Positions 1-13,448 of a stretch of 63,004 bases of DNA are shown in pieces. The notes below the pieces were generated by a model that saw nothing but the letters and a program-made list of their open reading frames with translations, made no database searches and was not told where the DNA came from. The first letter of the stretch is position 1. Every line of letters starts with the position of its first letter. This stretch comes from Pyrenochaeta sp. MPI-SDFR-AT-0127 (lineage: Eukaryota > Ascomycota > Dothideomycetes > Pleosporales > Cucurbitariaceae): the NCBI GenBank assembly GCA_020747015.1, contig JAGTJM010000114.1, positions 1-63,004 of the forward strand. The letters run 5' to 3'. A program made the position numbers and the translations under genes.

Positions 1-2274
1 TGGCCATGGAGCCATACCCTGATTCAACAAGCGTCGTAAAGATCCTAGTCTGACTGCCAGTACTGCCAGTGACTGCTAAGTCTCCCGGTTTGGGGAAGAC
101 AAGATCAAAGTCTTGGAGGGAGGAGCAAGCTATGCTTCGCAAATTGGCAACAAACATGTTCGGCAAAGACTCGAAAAGGTAGTCTTTACCACCGCCATTG
201 ACGGAAATTGGTGCTTAGTTCATGTTCATCTCACAGTTCCCCTGTCTATTGAACCGTGTCCAAGCAAACATATACATACCACTTATCATGCCTCTTGGCA
301 TCACGGCGTCGATGTGGCGGCTCTGTGGCTGGCTGGACGTCCGGGAAGATTACCGTCCACACTTCCGGGATAACCCTGATCACGCTATGCACTAGTTTCT
401 ACCAAATACCTTTTTACAGTGCAGATCCTTTAGCACAGAGAACTGGTAAGACCGTCCGCCGTGGATCGCAGACCCTAGAAAGCAGATATTTTACGCCTCG
501 CCAGCTATCTAGTAATTCATTTCAGTCATATAGTACACGCCTTCTCGCGGTTTATAGAGGAATTCTAAACTAAAACTATCTAAATAAGAGTTTTTTAGCG
601 TAGATTTACTAAATAGTATAGGATTTTTAAGTATTAAATATGCCACAGAGTTTAAAAGTATAGCGAACACTAATTCGAGTTAGGTAATTCTAACCGGTAT
701 TATACTAAAACTAAACCTTAGTAAGGTTATTAAGAGTCTCTCTATATATTGAGGATTTATACGTACTATCTAATACCTTATATAAAAGAGGATGATATAT
801 AATAGATAATAGTGTAAGTAATTATCTACTAGATATACTCTACCTTCCTTACAATGCAATAGTACGCTTATAAGAGACACGGTAAGTAGATAATAAATGA
901 AATAATGGCTTGAACTGCTTCCCTCAACCGTAGTAATCTCTATACTTAATAGTCACGCATTATTTAACTATAGTAAGAGTAGTAAAGCGGTTTTATACAC
1001 AGCTAGTTATATTAAGATAAATAAGATACGAAATGAAGTATATATCTATTATAAGATTTTATTTTATTTCTGCCCCGAAACTTAGTACAACTATTAAATT
1101 CTATGCTGGAATGAAGAGTATAAAAGGAAAACCCGCGAACCTACTAGAAAACGCAGAAGGAATAGAAAGTATCCTAGAAAATCCATGTCTAGCTCCACTA
1201 ACCTTAGTTAATCAAGGGACACCTATAAGCTTATCTTAAGTGCTACTAACTAAGGACACTCGACGTGGTTCGGCTAATACGAATAGAGAACGTTCGACTT
1301 CCTGGTGGTGAGTCGCTTTATGCATAGCGCCCGCTGTGGGCTACCCACCGCTTTAGGTACCGCGACCGGCAGCCTAGATATGGGTTAGCAGACTCAATCT
1401 ACTGGTATACACTGCCTATCGCTTTATTCATGAAGGTGTGTGCGCGCCTGGTAAATCTCCGATAGGTAGGTATTGGTACGTGACGCTTTGCGCTCGTTTC
1501 GTAGAAGCGGCGAACGTATTCCGCCGAGTACACATAATTTATAACTAGCTTTCTCTAAGCTCTATAGACTGTGGCCACGTCGATTTATATCCTTATCTCA
1601 CTCTTCGTGGCTGCTTGAGGTACTAATAGATATTATAATCGGCGTAACTTCTAATCAGCGTTATTATAATAGTTAAGATATCTAATAACTATAAAATTCT
1701 ATTCGATCTTATGTTAATAGAAGAATACAATTCAATAGGAGGCTTATAAATAAAGTTGATATTCTCGTTTAAGGACGCTTATTTTAGGGTTAGTAATTAG
1801 ATTAGTACTCTTTGATAAGGATGCCAGCCAACGTAGCTATAATTAATACCTCTCGTTTCATCTCCTGGATCACGTTGCAGCCGACCTTAGATTATTGCTT
1901 TGATTTCCACGTATATACTTCATACAACCCTGACATGGATGGATGGGTTAGATAATGCCCAGCACCCTGAAATGGGTGGAGATAGATGCACGGTCTAATA
2001 TTTCCACGGTGCATACGTGGATAATGAATGGGGAATAGATCGCTAGCCTAGTAAAGTCTTGTGCGGATTATTCAGGATGAAATTCCATTTCATTTTATTA
2101 AGTAGCCTTTTCTCTAGAGACCTCTTGATAGCCGCCAACGATGTTCTTTACAATAGGTTGATATCCTAGCGACACAGCGATACACGATTGGATGCTTGAA
2201 AACTTTAAGTTATTCAGAGGTGTTATGACCAGAAGTTGGTAACTACTTAGGGACAGATCAATATATATTTTAAT
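1..2274. other. gene-poor stretch, partly AT-rich
   Basis: No gene is recognised. Bases about 570-1260 and 1540-1800 are AT-rich with many TAG/TAA triplets in all frames, like RIP-degraded repeat DNA. The balanced parts (1-560, 1260-1540, 1850-2270) hold only short open frames with no family resemblance. The part from about 2100 may be the degraded 5' side of the hAT transposase that becomes readable from 2275, but I could not follow the frame upstream. Confidence 0.5.
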
Positions 2275-3838
2275 ATGTGTACATCTTGTAACCAACTCTG
2301 TCTCCGCGGCAATGTTATACATTTCAGTGATGTGAATAGTAAGATGTTTAACTTCCTTCTCAGTAAACTAGAAGTCTTCAGCCGCTATTTAGGAATGAAT
2401 ATAGCTGATCTAGTTTTGGAGATCGTTCACAAGTATAATATACAAAATCGTTGTGGATACTTCGTTACCGACAACGCCGGCAACAATGACACGACACCAG
2501 ACTTGATAGCGAAGGAGCTCAACTTTAATGCGAAACACCGCCGTCTACGTTGCATTGTTCATATTCTTAACCTCGTCGGTCGACCTATCCTCTGAGTCAG
2601 GACCGAGATGCTCGTAGGAAGAAGCGGATAAAGCAAGACAGAGTATCGACGAGATTGCGCCTTGGAGACGCTGCGGCCCGATCGGCAAGCTGTATCACAT
2701 TTTCAAATATGTGTTTTAATCACCCCACCGGCTGCAACAATTCCACAGCATACAGAAGCCAGATGACGTTGAGGTATCAATACAGCCCATCTGCGGGGTA
2801 GGAGCTCGTGAGGTGGTGGAATCTCGAACAAGATGATACACAATGGAATATGACCTATAACATAGTCGAGTCCGCCTTGCAATTTAAAGGAGCGATGGAA
2901 AGATTTATCGACCGGGAGATTGACGGCTTCGAGCGCAATGAGCAACGGTGAGCTAGAAGCCAGGTCACGCCAGCATCAAAGAAGAACAATTTCAGTTCTG
3001 ATGACCTGATCCGTTCTCACTAAATACAAGCACATTCTCAAGCCCATCTGGGAAGCTACTATAACGCCGGAAGGCGACGCAGTAAACGGCCGCAATGGCG
3101 CCATTTGAGAAGCCCTTCTTGTTTACGGATCCTTCCTCCAACAGTTCTACAACCTTAATGCGCGCTACTTAAAAATATTCAGGCGATAATGTGCGGAGCT
3201 TTCACGCGAGCTTGCAGATCCATATCCAGAAACTTGATGATTGTTACTGGCTTATCGATGAAACTCCAGCCTACCTTGCCGCCGTCGTCTGCATCCACAG
3301 TTGAAATGAAAATGATTTGAGGAGATCTGCGGCAAGACGAAGAATGGCAAAAGGTGGATTCGCATGGGTCGAACAGCGGTTGAGGACCTCTGGTCTGGAA
3401 AGTATAATATCTTGCCGATCGAAGACCAAACAGATATGAGTCCTCCACATCCTAACCATGTTGAACCTAGTCCCAAGATCTCGCAATTCATGGCCAATAG
3501 TTGCAATGGAACCGAGCGACAGCTTCTACTGAACGACCTGGATGACGGTTACAACTCGTATATTAGTCAATCCCAAGTTCTTACGCATTAAGAGGAGGAT
3601 TTAGTCCAATTTAGTGGTGGCAATCAATAAGGAACCGCTGCTTCGGCTGTCTCTTGTGGCGATTAACCTTCTATGGACTCCGGAAACGATGGCGAAAGCG
3701 GACCGGATATTCAGTCATGCTGGCAATGTAGCAAAACCGAATCGATCAAGTTCCAAACCGAACACTGCAGCAGCAGCAGTTAGTTCGAAGCAATGGGATT
3801 CTGAAGGTGACATGAACGGAAGAACACATAACGTGTAA
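2275..3838 (+). mobile_element. decayed hAT-family transposase
   Basis: Three separated pieces of an hAT (Ac-like) transposase can be read in order on the plus strand. At 2275-2595 the frame contains GYFVTDNAGNND followed by RRLRCIVHILNLV, the catalytic-core and insertion-border signature of fungal hAT enzymes (usual form: GYF.lDNA.NND ... RRLRC.GHi.NL). At about 2660-2720 GPIGKLYHIFKYVF follows in another frame. At 3614-3838 RLSLVAINLLWTP and ADRIFSHAGN match the C-terminal dimerisation region. Stops and frameshifts separate the pieces, so it is dead. No terminal inverted repeats or target duplication were found, so the ends given are those of the readable protein, not of the element. It is far less AT-biased than the hAT copy at 36-39 kb. 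Confidence 0.75.
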
Positions 3839-6800
3839 TAGGCTGGCCTGCTGCAATAGGAATCTTTTTCAGTTTATCTCGATCAAATACAAATTGTTCT
3901 TCCTATAACCATGCTCTGCTATTTGCTGTGCCTGTTCCCTCGGTCTCTATTAGTTCGCTCAGCTACAGCCTTTTGGGCTGGTTGAACCGGTAACCGGTCC
4001 ATGAAGTAATTTATTAGTCCGCTCTAGATCATTGTAGTTTAAAAATTGTAGATTTAGGCGGAATACCACATATATATACGCATTCCTAACTGAGTTGTAG
4101 CTTTAATACGGCCTTGCGCCCGCTCTCTGCAGCCCGCGATAGAGGCGTCTGTCCGTTATGATCCTCAGATTTTAGCAAGACATTTCCTACCTAAAGCCCA
4201 AGCTTAAATATTACCTCATCTCCAAACTATACTGAATACGAGAGTAAGGTCCTCTTGTTAGTGAATGGGAAGCTAGGCGAGAGCTTACCACAGATACTAT
4301 CGCAGTGATACCGGTTAGGCCGGTACCTCAACTAATCCTCTGGTGCCTGACTTACCATAGAAACTTCTCTAAACTATCGGACAGCTTCTATGCTCTTATT
4401 TGTAAGAGCCACGATAAGGGGAGGCTCGTAACGTTCCTTTCCTACTTTAGATTTGAGAATGTGGATGGGTGGACTCTAATCAAGGTTTGGCATGTTACGC
4501 TACGCCAACACATATATCACATCTACTGCATTTCTATGTTCTTTATGTTCCTCGAACAGATTGTCTAGCTGAGTCTAACAGCCAAGTGGGAAGCTCTAGA
4601 TAAGGCTTTCCTAAACAATACCGTATCCTGCGGCTACCTCTGCATAGTATAGCACATTGCGCACCGCATACTCTAGGAATGAAAAATTATGAGTAGCGGA
4701 CTTGCGGAGTACCACAGCCTGCTGCAATAAAGCTTTGAGAGAAGACACAGAGATTCTAAGCCGGGTAAAAGCTTCAATACTCGCCACACTAACAGCGAAG
4801 CGTCGGGGAAACCCTGCCAGGACTAACGTGATTACAATAGGCATAGCGTAACCTGAAAATATATGAAAGTAATTGGCGCACTCACAGCACCTCCAAAAGC
4901 ACTGATGGCTGCTCGCCTTCTTGCAGTTTCATGCTATTTCCAATTTACATCTAAACACATATGCAAAGATATGGCCAGCGGCCCCGCAAATTCATACTCC
5001 GTGGCAACTAGGTTCATTAAAAGAGAAAAAGTTAGCTATAAGATAAGAGTATATCGTAGTGTAATTAAAGCGTAAGCTACAGCCTTTACGAAAATCTACG
5101 AGGGTCTCCATTAGTGTCATCGTTAGTTGTGCTATTACCCATCTTATAGGCGAAATAAATCATTCATAGCAGAACGAGATTTGGTGCTTATTAAGTTTAT
5201 AAAGCTACTCGTCTCGTTATACGGATCTAAAACTTAGAAGAGGAGCCACCTCAGGCGGTATAATATTACCTAGGCAAAACCTGAATCTTCGCTGATGTAT
5301 ATTTGCAGCTAGGGTCACATAATGTGAGAGTCGAGAGTTAGATAACTAAGCTTCAGGATTATCAAAGCATGTTACTATTAAGGGAAGAGCAAAGATAAGA
5401 TAATTATAAGGTATCGCCTACATAGTCCCACTCACCCATCCACTGCTGGTAACACCAAGGAAGAACCAGCGATCTACGGGCCGCAAAAGGTACTCCTAGG
5501 CCATATTAACGACAATGTGACCCAGAAGAATGCTAGATTAGTAGCTAACTACTAAGAAAGGCCCGCTACCTATACTGCGGCTGCTATTATAATAGAGCTA
5601 GATGGATGTATGGGAAATTATGCACGATGCTATACACATGCTATATAAGACTTTCGTCTTACGAATCGTAAATTCTGCGACAATCCAGCGTTGAATTGGG
5701 TTAGATATTAGTTGCATGATCAAATAGTCTCGGGTGACGTAGACACTTAGAAGTAGAAGTGCGGAGAAAACATAACATTGTTCGCTAAACGAACGCCATG
5801 GCTTGGTATCGCGTGAACAGTAAATCGCGGTAATAAAATACTTTATGTATATTGTTTTGGATTGCTATTGTGATGGTTCTCAGCATGGTAGTGTAATTTC
5901 TATGATATAGTGCTACTTCTGCGATATACCTCAGAGAAACCGTATCGCAGTATCGACGTGTGCTACGACTTTGTCTTTCGTTCACTGCTTGTGAACCAAC
6001 CTGCATGATATGAACCTGATCACACAGACAATCCATTTCTCGTGATATTCATGATGAGTGCGCTGTTATGAATGACAGCTCCAGCTAGCTTAGTGATCAT
6101 GAGCCTGATAAGTGTTGCGTTCACTTCTTACGAGACTAGTATGGTTCGACTCAAACCGCTTCAAAAGTGTGCTGCAACGTGGTTATTAAGCTTTTGCTTT
6201 CCATATCACTCACTTGAGTTGACATAACCTCAAATCATCAGCCTTAAGCTCACCTGTTTAGTCTCTTTCTTAAGCCGCTTCATGTGGTTTTAAAGCTCCA
6301 CATTTTCTGCCTACTGGCAACACAGCAGCATGCGATTTCCACCTAGGGTTTGCCAGATCGTAAGGATGAACTTCTACTCCACTTCACCAACTTTACATAA
6401 CCTAACCGGATCTAGCAGGCCACAGAAGCGTTAGAAGCATACTTCTTAAGGCTTTGCCCTTTGTCAGCGACAATCTCACCCTCCAATACCGCAGGAGCGC
6501 TAGGCAAGTCGCCCCTGTCTGCGAAGTATTCGATGGCCGTAATGCCGATAATATCATCCAATACAACGCACGCCACATCTAAAAGAGTGTTGCCTTATGC
6601 CCCTCGAAACGAGGACGGTAATTAGAGTAGGATATACAGCTACCTGTACTCCTGTGGCGCCATTTATCTCTTGAAGAACATACTAAGAGCAGAATAAGTA
6701 CATTTCATCGAGAAAGACTTACTCTCTCATAGTCAGCCAAAGAAGCTGCTCATCGGTTACCATGCACAAAAAGACGGCGACATCTTTACATACCTAGTGC

Positions 6801-8899
6801 TAATGAGTGACATCCATATAGTAGAGTTCTACATCGAGGACGCACAGGGCTGCATCAAACTCTACACAAGTACTGAAATAGTTACGAACCATTATATCCT
6901 CCATCCTCTAATATGACGTACCCATGAGAACCCGACCTATCACCTAAAGCCGATAGCGCTCAACTTGCACTAAAAGTTAAATGGTGCTTCGTCTCTGTTG
7001 GGATAGTGTAGGTGTGTATTCCTGCAGAAAGAAAGACTTTCGGTAAGTACTTCGGCACCGCTCTTCGGCATATTGCAAGCGGATTAAAATTTGCTTTACA
7101 TCGGCCGTCACCCACCTGATTCATGCAGAAACCAGTCCCCAAACATGGCAGCCAGAAATAGAGTGCGCTAGGTACATACATTGATGAGAGTGACATTCGG
7201 TTAACTCTTTTCCAGATTTATTCTTTGGCGTCACTCTCATTCATGTAGGTACACAATCAGTGCAGCAGTAGTCAAGCCTCTGTGCGAAGGTCCTGTTCAT
7301 AAGGCCAGGGCAAATACGTCTGAAATACCAAAAGATTACCGCTACAGTTTCGACCAAATTCAAATTAGGGCAGATAGGATGTCTAATACTACAGAATGTT
7401 CAAAGCCCAGAGATTAAAGCGCTAGCTCACTAACCAGAGCAGCGTCTAGCAGCACATTTCAATACAGGAAGGGGGCCACTCTGCATCCTCTACTACCTAA
7501 TAACCTAGCAACATCAGCCTATATGGCCTCTGGGGGCGGTGTGATTTGTTAAAGGTTAGAGTGTAGTCAGCACATTTTGACTATAGGGTATAACGGAGTC
7601 TATAGTAGAACGTAAATCTACTATTAGTACCCTATGTACTCCTCGTTCATGTGTGAGTCCTATAAGCGTAACGAGTTAACATTTATTTAACTAGTGTCCC
7701 GCCCGGATATCTATTAAAGATATAGCTAAAATCTAGTCCTGTAGGACGTACTAATGCAAACATCCTTTACGTCCTACTAACGCATTACAAACTTCTGTTT
7801 ATGTTAATTGCGAACGCGGTAAGATTTATAATATATCTATAAGCTATATATCTTGTCGGAATATAATAGTAGACGCACTATACTTGCTCTATCGGAGCCA
7901 CGGCTCTGGCAAAGTAAACTTTTTTAGGGCATGAATAGTCACTCTATTCGAGGTATAAGTTCTTACCTTTCTAGCGTTATTACACTACATATATATGCCG
8001 AATATACACTCCGTGCTCCTATTATTAGGTATTCTGAAAAATAAAGTCTTCGAGCGCTTATTAGTGCCCTATAACAATAAATATAACGGTTTACTAAGGA
8101 TACTAGATACTAGTTACCTACGTTACTAGCGAAGTCTATACAAGCGGGCATAGTTAATAAATAAGCTATTATCAAGTTAAATCTACTCTTGGCATACGCC
8201 CGATCAAGTTGGCTGATCTTTATACACTACATCAGCAAAATCTTACTCAGCTTAACCTTAGCTTAACGGTGCTCCGTCTTACACTGCCACTGATTATGCT
8301 GTGCTCAGGCGTACCCTAGCTCGCTCGTGGTCGCTCACGCTCTGCTCGGGCTTGATCACGCTTGTTTATGATTGAAAGCCTAGGGCCTTAGGCTGCTCAT
8401 ACTCAACTCTGTTCTTCGTTCTGGACCCGATTCTAATCCCCCCGACAATGGGCAAATTCTACACGAAGCTACACCTTATGGTAGCCTCCCCTCTGGGTAA
8501 TGGAACGCCCCTCGTGTTAAAACATGTGTGAGGCACTTTAACTTTAAGGTATTTCACAACCTACACGCCTGAGGTAATGTCTCTAAATTTACCCGAATAC
8601 TGCTCCTCAAACAATGTTGCATGCACGAGGCTATTTCTCTCCAAATAATGCGGAAGTGTGGCTGCTATTCGGCTGATTCCTGCGGAGTGCGCTGAATGCG
8701 CTTCAGACGCCACGCGGAAGCTGCACTGCCTACAACACTGCTGCGGCCACAACCCGGCCCAGCTTATAATAACCCCTAATTTGGCAAAAGGAAGTCAGCT
8801 GTACGTACCACTGTTTTCTATTCACTGTCTGCTCTATCAATCCAGTCTCATTAACCGTCCGCATTAAGCGAGAATTTCTCGCGTAACAGCCATATATGC
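3839..8899. other. gene-poor debris, nothing firmly identified
   Basis: About 5 kb with only short open frames. Base composition switches between balanced (4.8-5.1, 6.1-6.9, 8.2-8.8 kb) and AT-rich stop-filled sequence (5.1-5.4, 7.5-8.2 kb). On the minus strand, near 6450-6600, a short frame reads GNTLLDVACVVLDD, slightly like an ankyrin repeat, but it is isolated. An inverted pair, GTAGGACGT and ACGTCCTAC, lies at about 7741-7778. I see no complete gene. Confidence 0.45.
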
Positions 8900-9724
8900 A
8901 CATTTCAAGCCTGAATGTCGTGGTCCTTTGAAACTAGTTTCAATGGCTGCTTCCGCCAATACTCGACACACCGCTCAGGAGGAAGATTCTAGCAGCGCAA
9001 ACGTACAGAAGCAAAGCTTGCAGCAGTACCTGGAAACACGCTCGAATTAGTCAAACGACTGTGTATGGCTATGCACTATTTTGCTCCGCTGCAACCTCTG
9101 CGGGACAAGAGGATCCGATATGCCATGTTAGGCTACATTTCCAAGACCACGAAGATGCAACAGACACTAGCACCGATGACTTTATAAGCGGAAATCTGGA
9201 CCATCTGAACTGGAAGGTTGTCTCGATTCGACAAGCCTGTGTGCAGTGACATTATGCCAACGAGACAGCTCTCGAGCGGACCCGACAGTCCTCAATCTAG
9301 ATTCACGATCGACGTGTCATTCATGCGCCACTACTTCGACTATAGAGACTTCGGAGACGATAAAGATTGTCCTGACACGATTCGCTCTCGTCTTCAACAA
9401 GAAGAAGAGCTTATCGAAGAGTTTTAGATACTTGGAGGATGTTGGAATCCTGTATGACTGCCGTTAGAAAAGCAGACTTACGTCCTTTAATTAACTGTTG
9501 ATTCTGAATGTTTGTCTATCTGTCACTTAGGTGATTTCAGTAAGTGGCTTGGTATAAATGGAAAAGTATTTGAAAGAATAGTCCCAAGATACAGTCATCA
9601 TTCTTGTCCGATCACTCGGCTCTTATCAGATCTTTGGGTCACAATGGTTGTTCCCGCGGCATACCGACCCTTTTCCATGCACTACCGATCTTTACTATGC
9701 TACCGCTAACATGCCCTCTACAGG
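8900..9724. other. possible upstream exons of the HET relic; unassigned
   Basis: Balanced base composition directly upstream of the HET 3' fragment. An ATG frame at 9254-9427 (57 residues, with IDVSFMRHYFDYRDFGDDKD) is acidic and aromatic, has coding-like codons and matches no family I know. It could be a small gene or a leftover exon. The stretch ends in CCCTCTACAG, a plausible 3' splice site for the frame that follows. Confidence 0.3.
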
Positions 9725-10315
9725 TCACAAATATCTCAACAGCCTAACAGAGAGTTCAACCTTTCTCCCGAGAGCACAGACGAATTCGTTCTGAAGAGTC
9801 TTTGCAAAGCTTCGATGCCACTTGGTACCGATACGTTATCCGATCTCTACCTTGCAGCTACTGTTCTGTCCTATATGATTAGTGGCAGACGAGACGAGTC
9901 TGATCAAGCTGTATTGCAAACCCTCAATCTATCGCCAGGTCCCCGCTGCTTGCACGCATTCCTTGCATGCTTCTTCTCCAACAAACTCGAAGAAGTCAAA
10001 GATCTAGTCTCGGACAACTTCTTCCAAGACACTGAGGTCGAGCAACTTGTTGACAGAATCCACGGCTACTTTCAAACCTATCAACACACGCTGTTCTTCA
10101 CTTCCTTCGGGTACCTGGGCAATGGACCGCCGACTATGAGATTTGGAGATAGGATTGCGGTGTTTGATAGTGTGAAGATGCCGTTTGTGGTCAGAGATAT
10201 GGGGAAGATATGCTTACTTATTGGACCGTGTTATGTCGAGGGTCTTTCCAATGGAGAGCCTGCCGCTCTGGCAAGGAGAGGAGAGGTGGATATTGCGGAT
10301 ATACCCCTTGGCTAG
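9725..10315 (+). pseudogene. C-terminal fragment of a HET-domain protein
   Basis: The open frame runs from a likely splice acceptor (CTACAG, ending about 9724) to a stop at 10313-10315; the first internal ATG is at 9815. The last 60 residues follow the usual end of fungal heterokaryon-incompatibility (HET) proteins: FGDRIAVFDSVKMPFVVRDMG, then a hydrophobic strand and CYVEGLSNGEP. The intact HET gene in this window ends the same way (EGDIVIIFPGAKFPYVLRR, then ETFIHGIMYGE). The N-terminal HET domain (YxALSYxWG, WVDxxCIxQ) is missing upstream. The piece is therefore a truncated gene, or the last exon of one whose front has decayed. Confidence 0.7.
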
Positions 10316-13106
10316 AATACCGGTAGATATTAGAGTGATATCTACTCTTATACAAAGCTTTTCCGGGTTTGGTCCTATGTTACGCAAGGATTCAACATGG
10401 GCAACCAGTAAGTAGCTTGATTTGTGGCTGAGTAATCCTGAGAGTGCTGTGACCTAACGTGTGCTAGCGTAATGGTGCCCAATTCGTGCCTAAGCTCCCC
10501 GTGCGCTATCATGAGCTAACGTGATTATACCCTATTTTTTTTCCTAAGCAGCATAAAGAGGGTCTAAAATCCGCTGGCTACTGGGCAGACCTAGCATGCG
10601 CTGAGAAATGGTAGAGGCCCGATCGAGGTCCCCCAGCTTCTCTTCAGAGCTCTTCTCTCCAAGAGTATTTCTCTCCTTATAGATTAAAACTCTCAGGAGC
10701 GCTCTTCTCTCATGAGCTTCCTTCTCCTCGTAGCTTTTCTCTACTAGGAGCTAGTCACTCCTAAGAGCCTTTCACTCCGCGGCAACTTTCTCTTCTCGGA
10801 GAGATTCTTCGCAGAGTCAGTCTCTACTCGGAGCATAGTTCTCCTATAAGTGCTCTGTAGACCATAAGCCGCTCTAGATAGCTGCTACAGGTGTCCCTAA
10901 GCTACCTCTAGAGTCGCTTTCCTTCGGTCAGGGATGTTCACCATTTACACTGGCAATGCTTTAATGAGTCTGCAATCCATATGGTGTCCAGTGTTCACCA
11001 AGCCTAGCGTATTACTGCTGGCGGAGTCACCATGATTGTATTGTGCCATCTGTCCCCCAGTTTGACATGAACCGTGTTACTGACCGGCCACTGTCCTAAA
11101 GACGTCTCGGGTACAGTCCATTCCTGCATCTCATGCCCAAAGCCTTGGTAATACTGAATGTAAATTTTCTCGTCATAGTGAGAAGCAAGGCCAAGATACT
11201 TTAGACCGCGTCCTATCGGCCCTGCAATTTGCGTGATCTAATCGATCAATCTACTAAACAGTTCCAAGAGTTCAAGACTAAACCACTTCAGTCGGCGTTG
11301 AGATATAAAAGCAGGTACATCACTAGGGTTACTCTTGAGCATTCAGGCTTGTCACTCCACTCCGGATAAAACCACGTGTTGCTCTGAACTATGACGGCGA
11401 AAGGGTCACTAGGGAACAGAATAGCATCGGCAAAGCTCTACTTCCGTTAAGAAAGTAGGTTTATCGCTATTTACCATACCGCTCACATTCTTCCAGACGA
11501 GCTGTAATAAGGATAAGTAGCCCAAGCAACTATTTCCAGGACTGCACGCATTCTCCTTTTAAGCCTATAACCGCTGTATCCTAACCTTATCCACTCTATA
11601 TGAAGAGTAATATTGTCCATACTAGCCCAGTATTTGGATGCTCTACCACTAACCCCAGATTTTACGTCTCCAAACCTTCTAAATATACCTTCTCCGGGGT
11701 ACCACCCTACGTAGGTGAATTCTCGCGAACTTCTCTCTGTATCGCGGACGATGGCGATGAGAGCGCAATTTTGTAATAATAAGTTCTTAGTCTGAGCATA
11801 CACTCTTTTTAAAGTGTAACTATTGGTTGAAGTAGCCGGGTATACAGCTGAACTATAAGGAGAGAGGATACTAGACAAATTAGGTTCAGGGTTTTATCCT
11901 AAAGTCTATAGGTACTAATTAAATGATGAGCCGTATAGGTTAAATACCAAATTCTAGCTCTTTAACAGCAAGGAAGATCTTCCTTACCTCTATGTTCCAG
12001 ATCGCCATACTACTTAGTAGCTCTTTTAAATTTGCTGTCACTTCCTATTCCGTTCAACTTCTGGTTCTTAGGCCAGAATATCCCAATAACGCTTAAGCAA
12101 GACCAGATTTCATGATCTCAAAGTTCATACATTGCTATAAGTGAAAGTAAATTCGAAAAACCAGAATGCAGTTATTGGAGAGTGCCACGCAAGATGATAC
12201 GCACCTTTATTATATCAGACTCTTGTTGGGTCTACTTTGAACAGGATGAGCCAATATATCAGGAGGCTGAAAATGGAAACCAGAAAACATCCATGTGGGT
12301 ACTGTTTCTTACCCAAATATTATTGTATTTCATGCCTGGCATAATGCAAACGGAGTTAAGCGAAAGATATAGGAATGCCATATTCAACAGTTTCCTAAGA
12401 CTAATTGCCGTGCCAAGCTCGTTTGAAGGATTTAAGGGCTTGTAGTCTGCGTGGTATACTGACTTATCGCAGTAGGAAAAGAATATACGATAGGTCCGCA
12501 CTACTAACGACACAGCAACAATAGATAAGATAGAACTTAGTGCTAATTGTCTGCGGGTTGTGAGCGCTTTTTCAGCGTGGATATAACATGTCACAGGTAG
12601 AGCGAACAAGAATCATCTCAACTTATAGAGCACCAGGGTCAGTCTCCCTGCGACACCACAATGCGGCTATGCAGATGTCCGCTGGCAGCTGTTTTGCAGA
12701 TGCAGGTCGGTCTCCTGGTTGCTTCATGCACGAGTTCGACGACCACGCAAGAGAGGTACTCCATAGGGCAGTGCTAGGCAACACTCAAAGCCTGTTGAGC
12801 TATTGGCCACTCGCGCGACAAGACATGAGCGCACTTTCCCACATCCTACCAAATCTACAACCAGTCTTTCCGTAAATAAGCATTTTCAGGCCCACGTCAT
12901 AGCATGCTTTCTAAATATTTAGCTTTTAAGTTTTCTCGACTAGCAATAAGGGCCCATACATATGTTGGAACGGCCCAAGAGCAAGAATAAGGGAAGTAAG
13001 TCACTGCCTTCCAGAGGCCCTATTCAGCGACTTAGGGCACATACAGCGCGCTGCCACTTCCTGTTAGAGCGGAGCAGAAAGAAATCTTGCTGAACAAAAG
13101 ACTTTC
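10316..13106. other. no recognised gene
   Basis: About 2.8 kb between two HET fragments. It contains the degenerate TCTC repeat (10,630-10,860). Open frames at 11,483-11,878 (minus, 131 codons), 12,182-12,445 (plus) and 12,588-12,875 (plus, 95 codons) show no domain I recognise. Composition is mixed, with AT-rich sequence around 11.9-12.5 kb. These may be relics of genes or repeats; I cannot support any as functional. Confidence 0.4.
10630..10860. repeat. degenerate short tandem repeat, TCTC/GAGC type
   Basis: A run of about fourteen imperfect copies of a 15-18 base pattern alternating CTTCTCT/TTTCTCT with GGAGC or GAGC (for example GAGCTTCCTTCTCC, TAGCTTTTCTCTAC, GGAGCTAGTCACTCC). Many units are partly self-complementary (CTCC...GGAG), so the array could form small hairpins. 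No reading frame stays open across it. Confidence 0.6.
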
Positions 13107-13448
13107 ATGAATCCACATTTCAGATACCAACCACTGCCACCAGACCACCATACATTGCGTGTGCTGAAGCTCTTCCCTGCATAGCTCTTCATTGCACGGT
13201 TATTGTGCAGCCTAGAGTTTGCTGCCTGCCTACCACTAAATGACACTGAAGACGAAAGCTTGGGAATGATCAAGCATGAAGCGCTATCATACACCTGGGC
13301 CGACCCAACCCCAACGAAAGAAATACTTTTGAACGACAGTGTGTTTTACGTAGGGCCAATCTTGGCACTTGCCCTATGCCGCCTACGGAAGCGGCACAGC
13401 TCGCGATGGAACCCAGCAGCTACGAACAGCGCTGAAAGGGTGCTATAG
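13107..13448 (+). pseudogene. N-terminal fragment of a HET-domain protein
   Basis: From an ATG at 13,107 the frame reads FRYQPLPPDHHTLRVLKLFPA, a typical HET N-terminus (Y.PL......R.L.L.P), and then meets an in-frame TAG at 13,182-13,184. The same frame continues through HEALSYTWADPTPTKEILLN, the first conserved HET motif (usual form YEALSYTWGDP), and GPILALALCRLRKR, matching the following N..ALRRLR segment. It ends after 114 codons without the second motif (WVDAICINQ). It is truncated as well as interrupted. It lies downstream of the HET 3' fragment on the same strand, so the two cannot be one gene in its original order. Confidence 0.8.

Noticed and set aside
6440..6900. Ankyrin-like reading on the minus strand
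   Set aside because: Only one loose motif (GNTLLDVAC) followed by unrelated sequence; no repeat period of 33 residues could be traced.
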